From assembly GCA_016719895.1 (NCBI GenBank), contig JADJYG010000011.1, positions 15,001 to 79,000 on the forward strand: a DNA stretch of 64,000 nt, in the 5' to 3' direction. This DNA is from Saprospirales bacterium. Its GTDB lineage: Bacteria > Bacteroidota > Bacteroidia > Chitinophagales > Saprospiraceae. A model generated the notes under the pieces. That model worked only from the letters and a program-made list of their open reading frames with translations, did no database searches and was not told the DNA's origin. The position numbers and the translations under genes were made by a program. Each line of letters opens with the position of its first letter. Positions within the stretch are counted from its first letter, which is position 1. Of the stretch, positions 9,436 through 19,318 are shown piece by piece.

Positions 9436-11097
9436 TTAAGGCTTGCTCCATCGCAACACCTTTCCACTCCCCGACACCGTCCCTGCCCGCAGCCGGTAAT
9501 ACAACAGACCGCTGTGCCCGCTCAAAACTGCCTCCGGAAGTTCCACCCGTTGCAGCCCGGCCGGAAACGCCTGTTCCTGCCTCCATATTTGCCGGCCGCG
9601 CCAATCATATACCTCCAGCAAGACGGTTGCAGTTGTTTCGAGCGACACCGGGATATGCACCGGCCCTCCGGAAGGATTCGGCGTCGCCGGATATATTTCC
9701 GTGCTTCCGGCAGGCGGCGGCGCGACAAACCGGAGTTTCAAATCAAAGGCGGCGCCGCCCTTATCGTACAACTCTGGGCGCAGCTGCGCAGCTGCCAGCG
9801 CTAAGGCCCGGCTAATATGTACCGCCTGTATTGCCCGTATTTCCAGGTATAAAACAGGTGCACCGGCTAGGGTTGCCACGGGCAGGCCGGCATTGTCCCA
9901 ACTGAATGTCAGCAAGCCAGGCCCGGGGAAGCCGAAATGGCCTTCCAGGCTCGTGCCCTCCAGTGCGGCGCCGGGCGTTACGCCCATGATCTCCAGTAGC
10001 GCGGGATCGAACTGGAGGGCAAACTGAAAACCGAGCAGCTCCTGTGCTTCCGGCAGGCACAAGGCCAGGCGGATCGTTTCGTCCGGGCGGAGCAGGGCGT
10101 CGGAAATATCAAATGGCAGGGTGGAGCGATCTGCTGCTGCGGTCGCCGCATTGGTCAGTGCATTAAAATTGACATCACCTACTTTGATGCCGGTGAAATC
10201 AGTCGTGATATAGGGATCGTTATTGGAAAAGACGGCAAGAGTTTCGGGAATAACCGAAGTAAACGGGTCGAGCGAGTCGGGGAATGCGTAAGTTTTGGGA
10301 ATAAACCGCCAGGAGGTGTTGTGGGGCAATTGAGTGTAAATACCCAAGATCAGTTTGCGCAGTTCCACCACGTCGAAGGTGGAAATCGCGCGGCTTTTAT
10401 TCACGTCGGCCGCGATCATTTTATAGGGGTTGCCGAGCGGTTCGACGGCCAGGATATGTTTGCTGATCAGCACCAGGTCGAACGTGGAAATGCCGTTGAG
10501 CGGATCATTGTCGCGCACGGGTGCCAGTTCGAAATCCAGGCCATATGGCGCGTCCTGTATGTCGAAGCAGGCGCCCTGCTGGACGATCTCGACATTGGGC
10601 AGGGCCGGGTGTTGCCCGGCAAAACTCCACTTGATGTCGTCGATCGGTTCGTTCCACACCGAATAGGCACAGGACCGGACTTCGAACCCGCAGGGGCCGC
10701 AAATGCTCGCATTGTCCTGAACGATGACATAAACCGTATCGACGCTGCTGTTGCCGGCCAGGTCGCGCACCCAAAGTTCCACCAATTGTGTGCCCAGGTC
10801 GCAGCAGATGAATATCACGAGTTGTTGCGGGTTGCCGTCGGCGTCGAGGGGGAAACCAGTTCCGGCGCCGGCTATGCGGACGCCGGTCGCGAGCTGGTTG
10901 GCCGGCGTACAATTGTCGGCGGCCGGCGATTGCATAAAATCGGGCGCCCACAAGGCGATCATCCCGGTCGGCATGATGTTGACCGACAAAATACCAACGG
11001 GGGATACCACCGGCGGCTCGGTATCCGGGTTGCACTGCGCCCGCAGTTGCACAGCGGCGAGCAGACAGAAGGACAGGATAGTAAAGGTTTTTTTCAT
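9436..11097 (-). CDS. T9SS-exported protein with dockerin-like and cohesin-like domains (paralog A)
   Basis: This 553-residue protein has a signal peptide ending near LRAQC and a 180-residue N-terminal part with an HYR-like WVRDLAGN segment. It continues with a dockerin-type pair (about 200-265, two repeats of the form D-x-N...STFDxVxLxKxIL), a cohesin-like beta-sandwich (about 335-455), and a T9SS type A sorting tail (about 475-553, with YDWRGRQIW and YYRLR). It is expected to be carried across the outer membrane and anchored or released there. It is a tandem paralog of 11183-12850; the two share an identical signal-peptide region. Its stop is 12 nt from the convergent SGNH gene. Confidence 0.82.
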   Translation of the reverse strand: MKKTFTILSFCLLAAVQLRAQCNPDTEPPVVSPVGILSVNIMPTGMIALWAPDFMQSPAADNCTPANQLATGVRIAGAGTGFPLDADGNPQQLVIFICCDLGTQLVELWVRDLAGNSSVDTVYVIVQDNASICGPCGFEVRSCAYSVWNEPIDDIKWSFAGQHPALPNVEIVQQGACFDIQDAPYGLDFELAPVRDNDPLNGISTFDLVLISKHILAVEPLGNPYKMIAADVNKSRAISTFDVVELRKLILGIYTQLPHNTSWRFIPKTYAFPDSLDPFTSVIPETLAVFSNNDPYITTDFTGIKVGDVNFNALTNAATAAADRSTLPFDISDALLRPDETIRLALCLPEAQELLGFQFALQFDPALLEIMGVTPGAALEGTSLEGHFGFPGPGLLTFSWDNAGLPVATLAGAPVLYLEIRAIQAVHISRALALAAAQLRPELYDKGGAAFDLKLRFVAPPPAGSTEIYPATPNPSGGPVHIPVSLETTATVLLEVYDWRGRQIWRQEQAFPAGLQRVELPEAVLSGHSGLLYYRLRAGTVSGSGKVLRWSKP

Positions 11098-11112
11098 AAG
11101 AAAGCGGGTATA
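11009..11112. repeat. 104-bp direct repeat, identical to 12762-12865
   Basis: The 5' ends of the two tandem T9SS genes, covering 15 nt before each ATG and the first 89 nt of coding sequence, are identical over 104 bp, while the rest of the genes is clearly diverged. This implies recent gene conversion or recombination limited to leader and signal peptide. Confidence 0.9.
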
Positions 11113-11182
11113 AAGTGGGTGATGGGACGGGATTCACTGGATTTTTCAGGATGGGACGGAATTTTTTCCGTAATGGGCAGCG

Positions 11183-12850
11183 CTAAAACAAGCACAACCT
11201 TCCGGTATGTGCCATTTCCCCGACTGTTACGCGGTAGCACAACACGGCGCTTTGCCTTGATAATGCTCTCGTGGGGACTTCCAGATGGTGAAAACCGGGC
11301 AGGAGTATCGCTTCCCAAAAATACAGTTGCCGGCCATTTAAATCGAATAATTCAAGGCGTGCGCTGCTAGTGACAAATAACAAAAGGGGGATGGTTACCG
11401 GTCCGTTGGATGGATTTGGCGCCGGGGGAAAAATATGCGTTTGTCCGGGCGCCGGTAACGTTGAAAATTCAAGGATTAAATGGGATATTTCATTGTCGGC
11501 AGTGTACATCTCCGGGCGGAGGGGCCCGGTTTGCAGCCGCAGGACCTGTTCCAGGGCCGTGGGTTGCCTGGCAGTTATCTCCAGAAAAAGTAAGGGTTCG
11601 CCGGCCGTCAATTTCACCGGGTTCAATTTGTCCCAACTTAGGGTGAGCCGGCCAGATTGCGGCACGGCGAAGAATGCCCCGGGAAATTCTGTTCCGTCGC
11701 TCATCAGCTGTTGCCCAAGCAAAACCGTAGAGACCTCCAATACTTGCGGGTCGAACTCAAATGCAAATTGCATACCGGCGAGTTCAATATTTTCGGCTAA
11801 AGTCAGTGGAATCCGTTTGGTTTCACTAGGTTGCAACAATTCGTTGGGCAGCAGAAGGCGAAGGGTCGAACGGTCATCACCTGTCGTCATATTATTCATA
11901 GCGGCATCGCCATTGATGTCGCCGATTTTGTACCCGATAAAATCGGTTTCCAGCTCAAAGTCCCAGTTTGAGGGGGTGTAGGTATACGATGCCGGAACCG
12001 GCGTTGCAAACGGATTGCCGGGGTTTGGAAAAACAAAGTCCTTTCGGACAAACCCCCAGGATTCGCGGTGTGGAAGTTTTGGATAAATGCCCAGAATGAG
12101 TTTACGCAATTCCACGATATCAAATGTCGATAGGGAGTGGGAGTTGTTCGCATCCGCTGCCAGCATTTTAAATGGAGCCGTCAGCGGTTGGATGTCCAAT
12201 ATATGTTTGTTGATCAGGATCAGGTCGAATGTCGATACGCCATCCAGGGGGTCTTGATCCAAGGAGGGCCGAAAAGCGGCGGAGTCTTTTCCAAAAAAAA
12301 TGTTCTGCAAACAAGCGCTGGTATAAGGTGGGTGTGGCAGGCAGGGATGAAAATTAACCGGCGGAAACAAGTCGAAATACCAGGTCGTTTCATGGAGATA
12401 TTTCTCGGTTTCGGTTTGCGCACAACCATTGCCCATAATCGGGTCGAAATTGCAAACGGAAAGATTATCCGCCAAAACCGTTTGGACGGTGTCGCACGCG
12501 GTATTTCCGGCCTCATCCCGCACCCATACTTCTACCTGCTGGATACCATACGATGAGCAGGTAAAGGTTATCGTGGTTACAGGATTGCCCGCTGTATCGG
12601 TGGGGAAACCGGTACCTTCGCCAACGCTTCGAATACTATAACCCAATTTGTTCGTACCAGAGCAATTGTCCTGTACATCGATGATCAGGTCGAATACGTA
12701 TACGGGAACTGTTTTTGAAATGGGTAAAAAGTTATAACACAGTTCCGGTATCGTATGAAGTACCGGCGGCTCGGTATCCGGGTTGCACTGCGCCCGCAGT
12801 TGCACAGCGGCGAGCAGACAGAAGGACAGGATAGTAAAGGTTTTTTTCAT
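11183..12850 (-). CDS. T9SS-exported protein with dockerin-like and cohesin-like domains (paralog B)
   Basis: This 555-residue protein has the same architecture as its neighbour. The signal peptide is identical over the first 29 residues. An N-terminal region contains WVRDEAGN. A dockerin-like calcium-binding pair follows (about 205-265, STFDLILINKHIL and STFDIVELRKLIL), then a cohesin-like domain (about 330-455), and a T9SS sorting tail (about 470-555; PNPSNGPVTIP, ELFDLNGRQLY). Dockerin and cohesin partners normally sit on different proteins in cellulosomes; in Saprospiria they often occur together in one chain with no shown link to cellulose. The function is unknown; an adhesive or matrix role is my inference. 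Confidence 0.82.
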   Translation of the reverse strand: MKKTFTILSFCLLAAVQLRAQCNPDTEPPVLHTIPELCYNFLPISKTVPVYVFDLIIDVQDNCSGTNKLGYSIRSVGEGTGFPTDTAGNPVTTITFTCSSYGIQQVEVWVRDEAGNTACDTVQTVLADNLSVCNFDPIMGNGCAQTETEKYLHETTWYFDLFPPVNFHPCLPHPPYTSACLQNIFFGKDSAAFRPSLDQDPLDGVSTFDLILINKHILDIQPLTAPFKMLAADANNSHSLSTFDIVELRKLILGIYPKLPHRESWGFVRKDFVFPNPGNPFATPVPASYTYTPSNWDFELETDFIGYKIGDINGDAAMNNMTTGDDRSTLRLLLPNELLQPSETKRIPLTLAENIELAGMQFAFEFDPQVLEVSTVLLGQQLMSDGTEFPGAFFAVPQSGRLTLSWDKLNPVKLTAGEPLLFLEITARQPTALEQVLRLQTGPLRPEMYTADNEISHLILEFSTLPAPGQTHIFPPAPNPSNGPVTIPLLLFVTSSARLELFDLNGRQLYFWEAILLPGFHHLEVPTRALSRQSAVLCYRVTVGEMAHTGRLCLF

Positions 12851-12972
12851 AAGAAAGCGGGTATATGGTGGGGTATGGGACGGGGTTTTTCCAAAAAACC
12901 CAAAACTCCAAAGGCGACTGCAAGTTAAGCTCCTGGCTGCCAGGGAACAATACCGCCGGCAGGGTAGCGCTT

Positions 12973-15900
12973 TTACTGTCGCAACATTTTGCGCACCGCA
13001 TTTCCGGCGGGCGTTTCCAGTTGGTAGTAGAGCACCCCTGTTGCATTTCCAAGTGCTTCCTCATCGAGCATTACCGATTGCAGGCCGGCCGGATATACCT
13101 GGGTTTGTGCGGCCAGCAAACGCCCGGTCGTGTCCCAGATGCGCAGGGTGGCTGTTTCGGCTTCCGGCAGATAAAACCGGATTTCCGTATCGCCGGTGAA
13201 GGGGTTCGGCTGGTTTTGGTACAATTCAAACCGGCCTGCCGCCGCCGTTTCGCCGCCAAACCGGAGTGCGATGGGCAGTACCTCCAGGTCCGCGGAATAG
13301 GCCTCCGGGCGGGCCACCCGGTTCGACAGCCGCAGCAGCTCGCGCAGGCGGCCGGTCTCCCTGGCGCGCAGGCGCAGGGTAAAATTGGCCTGGCCGCCGG
13401 TTTCCCAACTGATGCCAAGCGCCTGCATATCGTTGAATACGGCAAAATGTTCGGCTGACATGTTCGGCCCCGGCGTCAGGTCCAGTACCTCCAATCCTGG
13501 AAAGTCCAGGGTCAGCTGAAAGCCGGCAACCGGCCCGGCGGCCCGCACCGGCACCGTAAACTCGTCGCCGGCCTCCACGTGCAGGTCGGGCAGATCGATG
13601 AACAGGGTCGGTGCGCTGCGGTCGTCCGAAATCAATGCGACCAGGCCTGGGTTGGCGTTGCCGTTGATATCGCCCACTTTGATACCGATGAAGTCGTGCA
13701 CCGGCAAGTTGCCCGGTTGAACGTTTGTTGCCGTATGCGTTTCCGGAAGGCCGTTCAGGAAGGGATTGGTGGGATCGGTAAAGACGTGGTCGGCCGGTAC
13801 GAATACCCAGGAGGTGCTGCTGGGCAGTTGCTGGTACAAGCCAAGGATCAGTTTGCGCAGTTCGACGATATCGAATGTGGTGACGGTTTTGGAGCCGTTA
13901 GCGTCAGCCGCGATGAATTTATATGGCGAATTGAGGGGGGTGAGCCCCAGCACGTGTTTGTTGATGAGCAATAAATCAAACGTAGACACGCCGTTCAGGT
14001 GATCGTCATTGCGAAAAGGCGTAACGGTGTAGGAAGACCCCGTTGGCGCCTCGAATGCGAAAAAACCCTGGTCATTTGTGAGGGCAAACAAGTTGAAAGC
14101 CGGCAGGTTGGGGTGGGTGCCGTCAATTTGGATAGCCACGTTGTTCACGCCGGTACTGGCTTCCGTTCTGACCGTGCCGCCCACGGCAAGCACGGTCGGC
14201 GCACAGGTACCGTCCGGGTCTTCCACCCGGAAGGTATACTCGCAGGTATTTTCATTGCCACAGCCGTCGTAAATGGTCCAGCGGATGCGGTGATTGCCCA
14301 GGGGCAGCTGGAGCGGGCTGAAATTGCCAGGCGCACTGGGGTGGTTCCAGGCCAGGCGCACCGTCCGGTTGCGTCCGCTGATGGTTGTTTCAACGGCGAA
14401 TTGGTATTTTTCATTGGAGGCCACTAGCCGCAAATCGAATTGTTTGATTTCCCCGCCGGCAAAATTGGGCGTATTGATATTGTTGTATGGTATCGTACCG
14501 GCAGCAGGGAGATCGGTGCTGTTGACCACTGTTTCGACCGCACCGTCGTCATCGAGGTCCAAAAACAACAAATAGTCAACGCCCAGGTCAGGGCCGAAAC
14601 AGGCGTCGCTGATCGTGACGCTTACCTCGGCAGCGCCTTCGCACAAATCCTGTTCCGGGTTGTCCGGCGAGGTGGAATAATTGCCATTCCAAAGGAAATA
14701 ATTGTTTTCGCTGGTATCCGAAACGGTTGGCCCGGCGGCTGGACAGTCCACAAAATACGGTTGCTCGATGTCGATCACCTTGATGACCTGTTTGTATTGA
14801 AATCCATTTGCATTGGCTGTCCAATACGTACTGAAATTGGTAGCTGCGGGGTCCACCGCATTGACCTTGACCAATGAAGGCGCCCATACCCCGGTGACGC
14901 CGGCTTCCGAAACGACCGGACCGGGCAAGTTGTCGGGGTGTACCGGGATAGCGTGCGGTTCCGGGTTCGGAATAGTCACCAGGGGCATGCCAGGGTCATA
15001 CCTGCACAGGTTAAAAACTTTCCAGGTGCGCTCGATCTTAAAACAAGCGTCTGGTACGCCAAAAACGATGTTTTCGGCGAATTGGACCACCATGTCTTCG
15101 CATTGTACGCCAAAGAATTCCGGCACGCCGTAGTTGCCCGTGGTGTCGCACATCGTCAGGATCAAATCGTCTGGAAAGCGAACGAAATAGTGCTGTTCGT
15201 TATCAACGAGGATGTTTTGCGTGCACTGTCCACTGTCGCCTGCGCCGTCGAATACCTGGAAAACCCGGGAAATGGTACCCTGGGAACAGGCGGTATCGAA
15301 TAACTGGTAATCGACCGCTACCAGGGAGGAATCCACCCGGCACGACACCTCGATGTCGCCATAGGTGGCAAGGCTTGGGTCGAACAGGTCGCAACTGACG
15401 GTCACATGATCCGGAGCTTTGCATTTCGGCGGGTTGGTGTCGATCACCCGGACCGGTGTGGTGCATTCGCTGTACTGCCCGGCGGCCAGGGTGTCGGCTA
15501 CTGGCCCGTTTGGAAGCGGCACGTCGTATACCCGGAGCACTACCGGAATGGTATCGCCAAAGTCCGCGCAACAAAAGGACACATAATCATCCAACACCAG
15601 ACCCGGGGGATCGCAACTGCCCGGAAACGCCCGGCGGACTTTAAAATAAACACTGCCGCAGGAATCGGCCGAGCCATTGTCGGGCAAACCGGCCGGAAGG
15701 CTGGCGTACCCCAGGTCATCCAGAAAAACGGTCAGGGAAGTGTCGCATATCGCCACCGGCGGAAGGCTGTCCCACACGGTCAGCGCCATTTCATACGAAG
15801 CGGTATTGCCGCAAGCGTCCGTAGCGACCAACCGGATAACCGTAGCGCCCACCGGAAAGTCATGGATTTCTCCAAATACCGCCAGGGTGTCGGAGGCGGC

Positions 15901-17328
15901 GGGATCGTTGCCGGAAAAATCGCTCAGGGTAGCGCTCAGGGTGTCGGCTGCGCCGTCTATGGTCCAGTAGGCCGTTACGCCGGTCACGGAAGAACAGCCA
16001 TCCACAACCCGGAGGTCCGGCAGGTTGACCACTGCCCGGCAATTCAACGCCGGTACCTGCACCGCCGTGTCTGTTGGGCAAAGCACGACTGGCAGCTGGT
16101 CGTCCACCACTTCGATCGTCTGCATTCCGGACACGTTGTTGAGGCTGCTGTCGGCCAGGCAGGTATCCCGGACCATCCAGCTGCGGAATACGCGCCGGCT
16201 ACCCCCGCAAATCGTTTCGACGGAGTCGGCATAGGTAATCTCGATCGCGCAGAGCGGCGCTGTGAGCAAAGGATAGCGCCGCGATCCTACCTCCACGTAT
16301 GGTCCGCCGCTCACTTCGGGTTGCAGCCCCAGGGAACAGGAAAGCAGGGTGTCGGACGGGAACTGCACGTCGTTCAGCAAGCGTTGACGGCTGATGGTTT
16401 GAACGCAGGTGGCTACGTTATTCGACGCGTCGAGCGCCGTCCAGAAGCGCATGATTTTTCCGGAAACGGAACTTTGCGGATCACAGGGCAGATCCGTGAC
16501 GACGTCCACATGATTCAGGGAAATAGCGCCGGGGCAGTCTTCTGTCAGCACCGGCATGCCCCCGGCTATGCCCAGGCTGTCGGCGAGAAATGCCGGGCTC
16601 AGGTCATCGACGGGGATGGCGCAAGGCGCCGCCACCTCAGGGCATACCAGTAGCGGCCGCAGGGTGTCCTGGATATGGATTTGTCCGGAGCACTTGGTTC
16701 CGGCGCCGGGTTCTGCCAGGCGGTACGCGTAAGTCTGGTTCAGGTTGGTTCCATCCAATACCGCAGGCGTCCAGGGTCCGTTTCCGAAAGGCGCCTGCAG
16801 GTCCACCTCCACCAGCAGCCCCTCCGCACATCCGTATGGCGGCGTCAGCGCTTCGGTGGCCTGGGGTTCGGCCAAACAGCCGGGGCCAAGGTAAACTTCG
16901 AAGGTGGCTTTACAGTTGAATACCGTAGTGGCGGGCAGTACCGTTACCGAGAAGGCGCAGGTAGCTGAATTTTCGGCCGAATCCAGCGCCAGGAAGGTAT
17001 TGACCGTAGTTCCGGTCGGGAAGGTATCGCCGGAAGGCAGCCCGTTGAGCAAAATAGGCGTGATCGGTGTCAGGCTGTCGAAAGCTATAACGGTGTAGGT
17101 ATACACCGTATCGCAGGCGGCCGGCGTCAACATCAGGGTGTCGTTGGGCGGGCAGGTTATGGTGGGCGGGATCGTATCGTTGAAGACTTCGCCAGCCACC
17201 GGCGGGCGCTGTGCAGCGTTGATTTTATCCGAAACGGCCGGCAGCGCCACGTGGCCTGCCAGCGGCAGGGCGGCATAGATATGGGCGAGCGCCCCCAGGA
17301 TGAACAAGAGCGTAAAAAATCGGCTCAT
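12973..17328 (-). CDS. Large HYR-repeat T9SS-exported surface protein
   Basis: This 1451-residue protein has a signal peptide (about 1-18), then several HYR/Ig-like modules with paired cysteines. The first, about 50-130, has PPTITCPPNDT and DSAENSATCAFSV; further ones appear as CDTSLTVFLDD and VVDDQLPVVLCP. These are followed by a CarboxypepD-like or SdrD-like stretch near 1075-1110, a dockerin-like pair (about 1115-1180), a cohesin-like domain (about 1240-1350) and a T9SS sorting tail (about 1372-1451, ending MLRQ). Its last 350 residues repeat the domain order of the two smaller paralogs downstream, so the three genes form one family. The likely location is the cell surface or extracellular matrix. 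Confidence 0.82.
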   Translation of the reverse strand: MSRFFTLLFILGALAHIYAALPLAGHVALPAVSDKINAAQRPPVAGEVFNDTIPPTITCPPNDTLMLTPAACDTVYTYTVIAFDSLTPITPILLNGLPSGDTFPTGTTVNTFLALDSAENSATCAFSVTVLPATTVFNCKATFEVYLGPGCLAEPQATEALTPPYGCAEGLLVEVDLQAPFGNGPWTPAVLDGTNLNQTYAYRLAEPGAGTKCSGQIHIQDTLRPLLVCPEVAAPCAIPVDDLSPAFLADSLGIAGGMPVLTEDCPGAISLNHVDVVTDLPCDPQSSVSGKIMRFWTALDASNNVATCVQTISRQRLLNDVQFPSDTLLSCSLGLQPEVSGGPYVEVGSRRYPLLTAPLCAIEITYADSVETICGGSRRVFRSWMVRDTCLADSSLNNVSGMQTIEVVDDQLPVVLCPTDTAVQVPALNCRAVVNLPDLRVVDGCSSVTGVTAYWTIDGAADTLSATLSDFSGNDPAASDTLAVFGEIHDFPVGATVIRLVATDACGNTASYEMALTVWDSLPPVAICDTSLTVFLDDLGYASLPAGLPDNGSADSCGSVYFKVRRAFPGSCDPPGLVLDDYVSFCCADFGDTIPVVLRVYDVPLPNGPVADTLAAGQYSECTTPVRVIDTNPPKCKAPDHVTVSCDLFDPSLATYGDIEVSCRVDSSLVAVDYQLFDTACSQGTISRVFQVFDGAGDSGQCTQNILVDNEQHYFVRFPDDLILTMCDTTGNYGVPEFFGVQCEDMVVQFAENIVFGVPDACFKIERTWKVFNLCRYDPGMPLVTIPNPEPHAIPVHPDNLPGPVVSEAGVTGVWAPSLVKVNAVDPAATNFSTYWTANANGFQYKQVIKVIDIEQPYFVDCPAAGPTVSDTSENNYFLWNGNYSTSPDNPEQDLCEGAAEVSVTISDACFGPDLGVDYLLFLDLDDDGAVETVVNSTDLPAAGTIPYNNINTPNFAGGEIKQFDLRLVASNEKYQFAVETTISGRNRTVRLAWNHPSAPGNFSPLQLPLGNHRIRWTIYDGCGNENTCEYTFRVEDPDGTCAPTVLAVGGTVRTEASTGVNNVAIQIDGTHPNLPAFNLFALTNDQGFFAFEAPTGSSYTVTPFRNDDHLNGVSTFDLLLINKHVLGLTPLNSPYKFIAADANGSKTVTTFDIVELRKLILGLYQQLPSSTSWVFVPADHVFTDPTNPFLNGLPETHTATNVQPGNLPVHDFIGIKVGDINGNANPGLVALISDDRSAPTLFIDLPDLHVEAGDEFTVPVRAAGPVAGFQLTLDFPGLEVLDLTPGPNMSAEHFAVFNDMQALGISWETGGQANFTLRLRARETGRLRELLRLSNRVARPEAYSADLEVLPIALRFGGETAAAGRFELYQNQPNPFTGDTEIRFYLPEAETATLRIWDTTGRLLAAQTQVYPAGLQSVMLDEEALGNATGVLYYQLETPAGNAVRKMLRQ

Positions 17329-17412
17329 AGGTAAGCGGGTTGTTTTATACCTATGATCCAGCGAAAACTACACCAATTTTTAATGTCCAGGTTGCGGCGA
17401 AGGAAAGCCCGC

Positions 17413-17616
17413 TTAATGTTTCATTTTTTTAGTCATACTTTTCGGAAACAGGCCGGATTGGCTGCGCCTGGACGATTTGATTTCTCCTTTTTTATTTACC
17501 GGCGCCCGCAGGCTCTCCGTGGCCTGACAGCCGCTTTTTTGGCTGCACGCCGGCGCCAGCAGGAGCAGGGGCAAGAGGAATGCACCCAGGAGGAACAACA
17601 CGCGATATTTTTTCAT
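17413..17616 (-). CDS. Small lipoprotein
   Basis: A 67-residue product starts at the ATG at 17616; a longer in-frame start would put residues ahead of the signal. It has a lipoprotein signal with Cys in LLAPAC, then a short Lys/Arg/Ser-rich tail. It follows the polytopic membrane protein by 25 nt in the same direction. The role is unknown. Confidence 0.55.
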   Translation of the reverse strand: MKKYRVLFLLGAFLLPLLLLAPACSQKSGCQATESLRAPVNKKGEIKSSRRSQSGLFPKSMTKKMKH

Positions 17617-17641
17617 GAAATTGAATTTCGGTTTTGAACAT

Positions 17642-19312
17642 TCACTGTACTTCGATCCATTGGCCACCGGAAGGGTAAATAAGGGCGGTATTGGGGCGTT
17701 TTTCCTTCAGTTCCACCTCGGTATGCCATTCTTTTTTCCTAAAAACGTAGCGGTCGTTTTCATAGTCTGTCGCCCCAATGCCATTTCGCCACCACCAGTT
17801 GCCGGGTTGCCGGAAATTAAGCTGGTAGCGCCGGCCCGAGCTGTCGGTTTCCACCTGAATGCCATCCGCGGGGGTTTCTGCGTTGAATTGAACGGCTTCC
17901 CACATTTTACCGCCAAAGGGCCTGCCGCGCCGCAATTCAAGCGCCTCGTGAAAACCGCTGTCCTGTCCGATAATGCGAAACATAAAAACGCCGTGGTAGT
18001 TGTCGGGCAAAGCCAGTATGATCACCTCGTCGCGGTCGTACCAGCGGAAACGCTCCACCAAACCGGCGTACATTTTTTCAGATTCTGACCACAATTGGTT
18101 CATGCCCAGCAAAAGTTGCAAAGAAAGGGCGACTAGTCCGATAGCGGCTATTCTGAACCAGGTTTTTGGCAGGCAGGACAGGAGGAGCAGTATGCCCAGC
18201 CAGCCGAAGCCGGTGGCGAAATAGCCGTAGCGATCGTTTTCAGAAAACAGCAGAAAACAGAAATACAAATTGGAAACCGGGAGCAGGGCTACGAGAAACC
18301 AGGCAAACGATGCCCCAGCCCATTGCAGTCGCGCGTTGATCCGGCGGAAAAGCAGCGCCCACACGCCGGCAGCTGCCATTACAACCCCGGCGCCCAGCCA
18401 AAACGGCCAACCGGCATCCAGACTGTCAAATACTGCTGTCTTGTAGGGGTGCTCCCAATGCCGGGCAAAACCGAATTGCTTGACCGCGTATTTCAGCATG
18501 GTGGCCAGCATGGTTTGGGGTTGTACGCGCAAGTGCGTTTCGGCCCCGTAGTGCCCCACCCAATCGCCTATCCGGAGTTTGTTTATGCCGAAATAGAGCG
18601 CCCAAAGCCCGGCCTGAGGCCAAAAAAGCCGGCCCAGTAAAGACCGCAGGCCGCCTGTTTGTTTTTGCGCAACGCGGTATACGAGCGCCAGCAGCAGCAA
18701 CAGTACCGGCGCCACAAGCGACCACTCGAAACTGAACAGGGCGATGGCTGCGCAGCCTTGTATTTTCCACCACGCGCTCCGGCGAGGTGTATGCAGGTAA
18801 TCCAGCGTAAAATGATGGGCGAGTAAAGTAAACAACAGGGCCAGCAAGTAATGCAGGCATACCCGCCACACCACGACTTCTGCCGCATAAGGCGAAAATA
18901 AAAACAGCAAACCCGCCGCAACGGCAATGAACAACTGCTGTATCGCCGCGATTTGCAGGGGCAGGCGCAGCGCCAGGCGAGTGAGCAGCCAGGCATTGGC
19001 GCCATGCAAAACGGCGAACACTCCGTACCAAACCGGTGAATTGGCCCCAAAAAGCCAATAGAGCAAATAATTGCCAAAATGAAGCACCGGATGCAACCCG
19101 GGGTAACCAAAGCTGCCCGGCACGCCGGCCCAGCCATCCCGGTTGTAGGCGTATTGCCAGCCCAGCCAATCCATGACGAAGCCGGCATCGCGGGTGGGCC
19201 AGTACACCGCCAGGGAAGCCAGGATAAAGGCCACCGGGAAAATCCAGGGCTTTATGCCGGCGGCTGTGCCGGCGGCGGCCGTGCCGGTGTATTTTTCGAT
19301 GCTTACGGGCAT
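17642..19312 (-). CDS. Polytopic membrane protein, GT-C glycosyltransferase-like
   Basis: This 556-residue protein has about 10-11 hydrophobic helices between residues 20 and 420, then a soluble C-terminal part of about 130 residues. An early acidic loop (VMDWLGW) after the first helix, many aromatic residues, and a C-terminal periplasmic domain are typical of GT-C fold membrane proteins of the O-mannosyltransferase/oligosaccharyltransferase type. I do not see the diagnostic DxD or ExD clearly, so the activity is unproven. It starts 6 nt after the stop of the M43-like protease gene. Confidence 0.6.
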   Translation of the reverse strand: MPVSIEKYTGTAAAGTAAGIKPWIFPVAFILASLAVYWPTRDAGFVMDWLGWQYAYNRDGWAGVPGSFGYPGLHPVLHFGNYLLYWLFGANSPVWYGVFAVLHGANAWLLTRLALRLPLQIAAIQQLFIAVAAGLLFLFSPYAAEVVVWRVCLHYLLALLFTLLAHHFTLDYLHTPRRSAWWKIQGCAAIALFSFEWSLVAPVLLLLLALVYRVAQKQTGGLRSLLGRLFWPQAGLWALYFGINKLRIGDWVGHYGAETHLRVQPQTMLATMLKYAVKQFGFARHWEHPYKTAVFDSLDAGWPFWLGAGVVMAAAGVWALLFRRINARLQWAGASFAWFLVALLPVSNLYFCFLLFSENDRYGYFATGFGWLGILLLLSCLPKTWFRIAAIGLVALSLQLLLGMNQLWSESEKMYAGLVERFRWYDRDEVIILALPDNYHGVFMFRIIGQDSGFHEALELRRGRPFGGKMWEAVQFNAETPADGIQVETDSSGRRYQLNFRQPGNWWWRNGIGATDYENDRYVFRKKEWHTEVELKEKRPNTALIYPSGGQWIEVQ

Positions 19313-19318
19313 GTGCGG

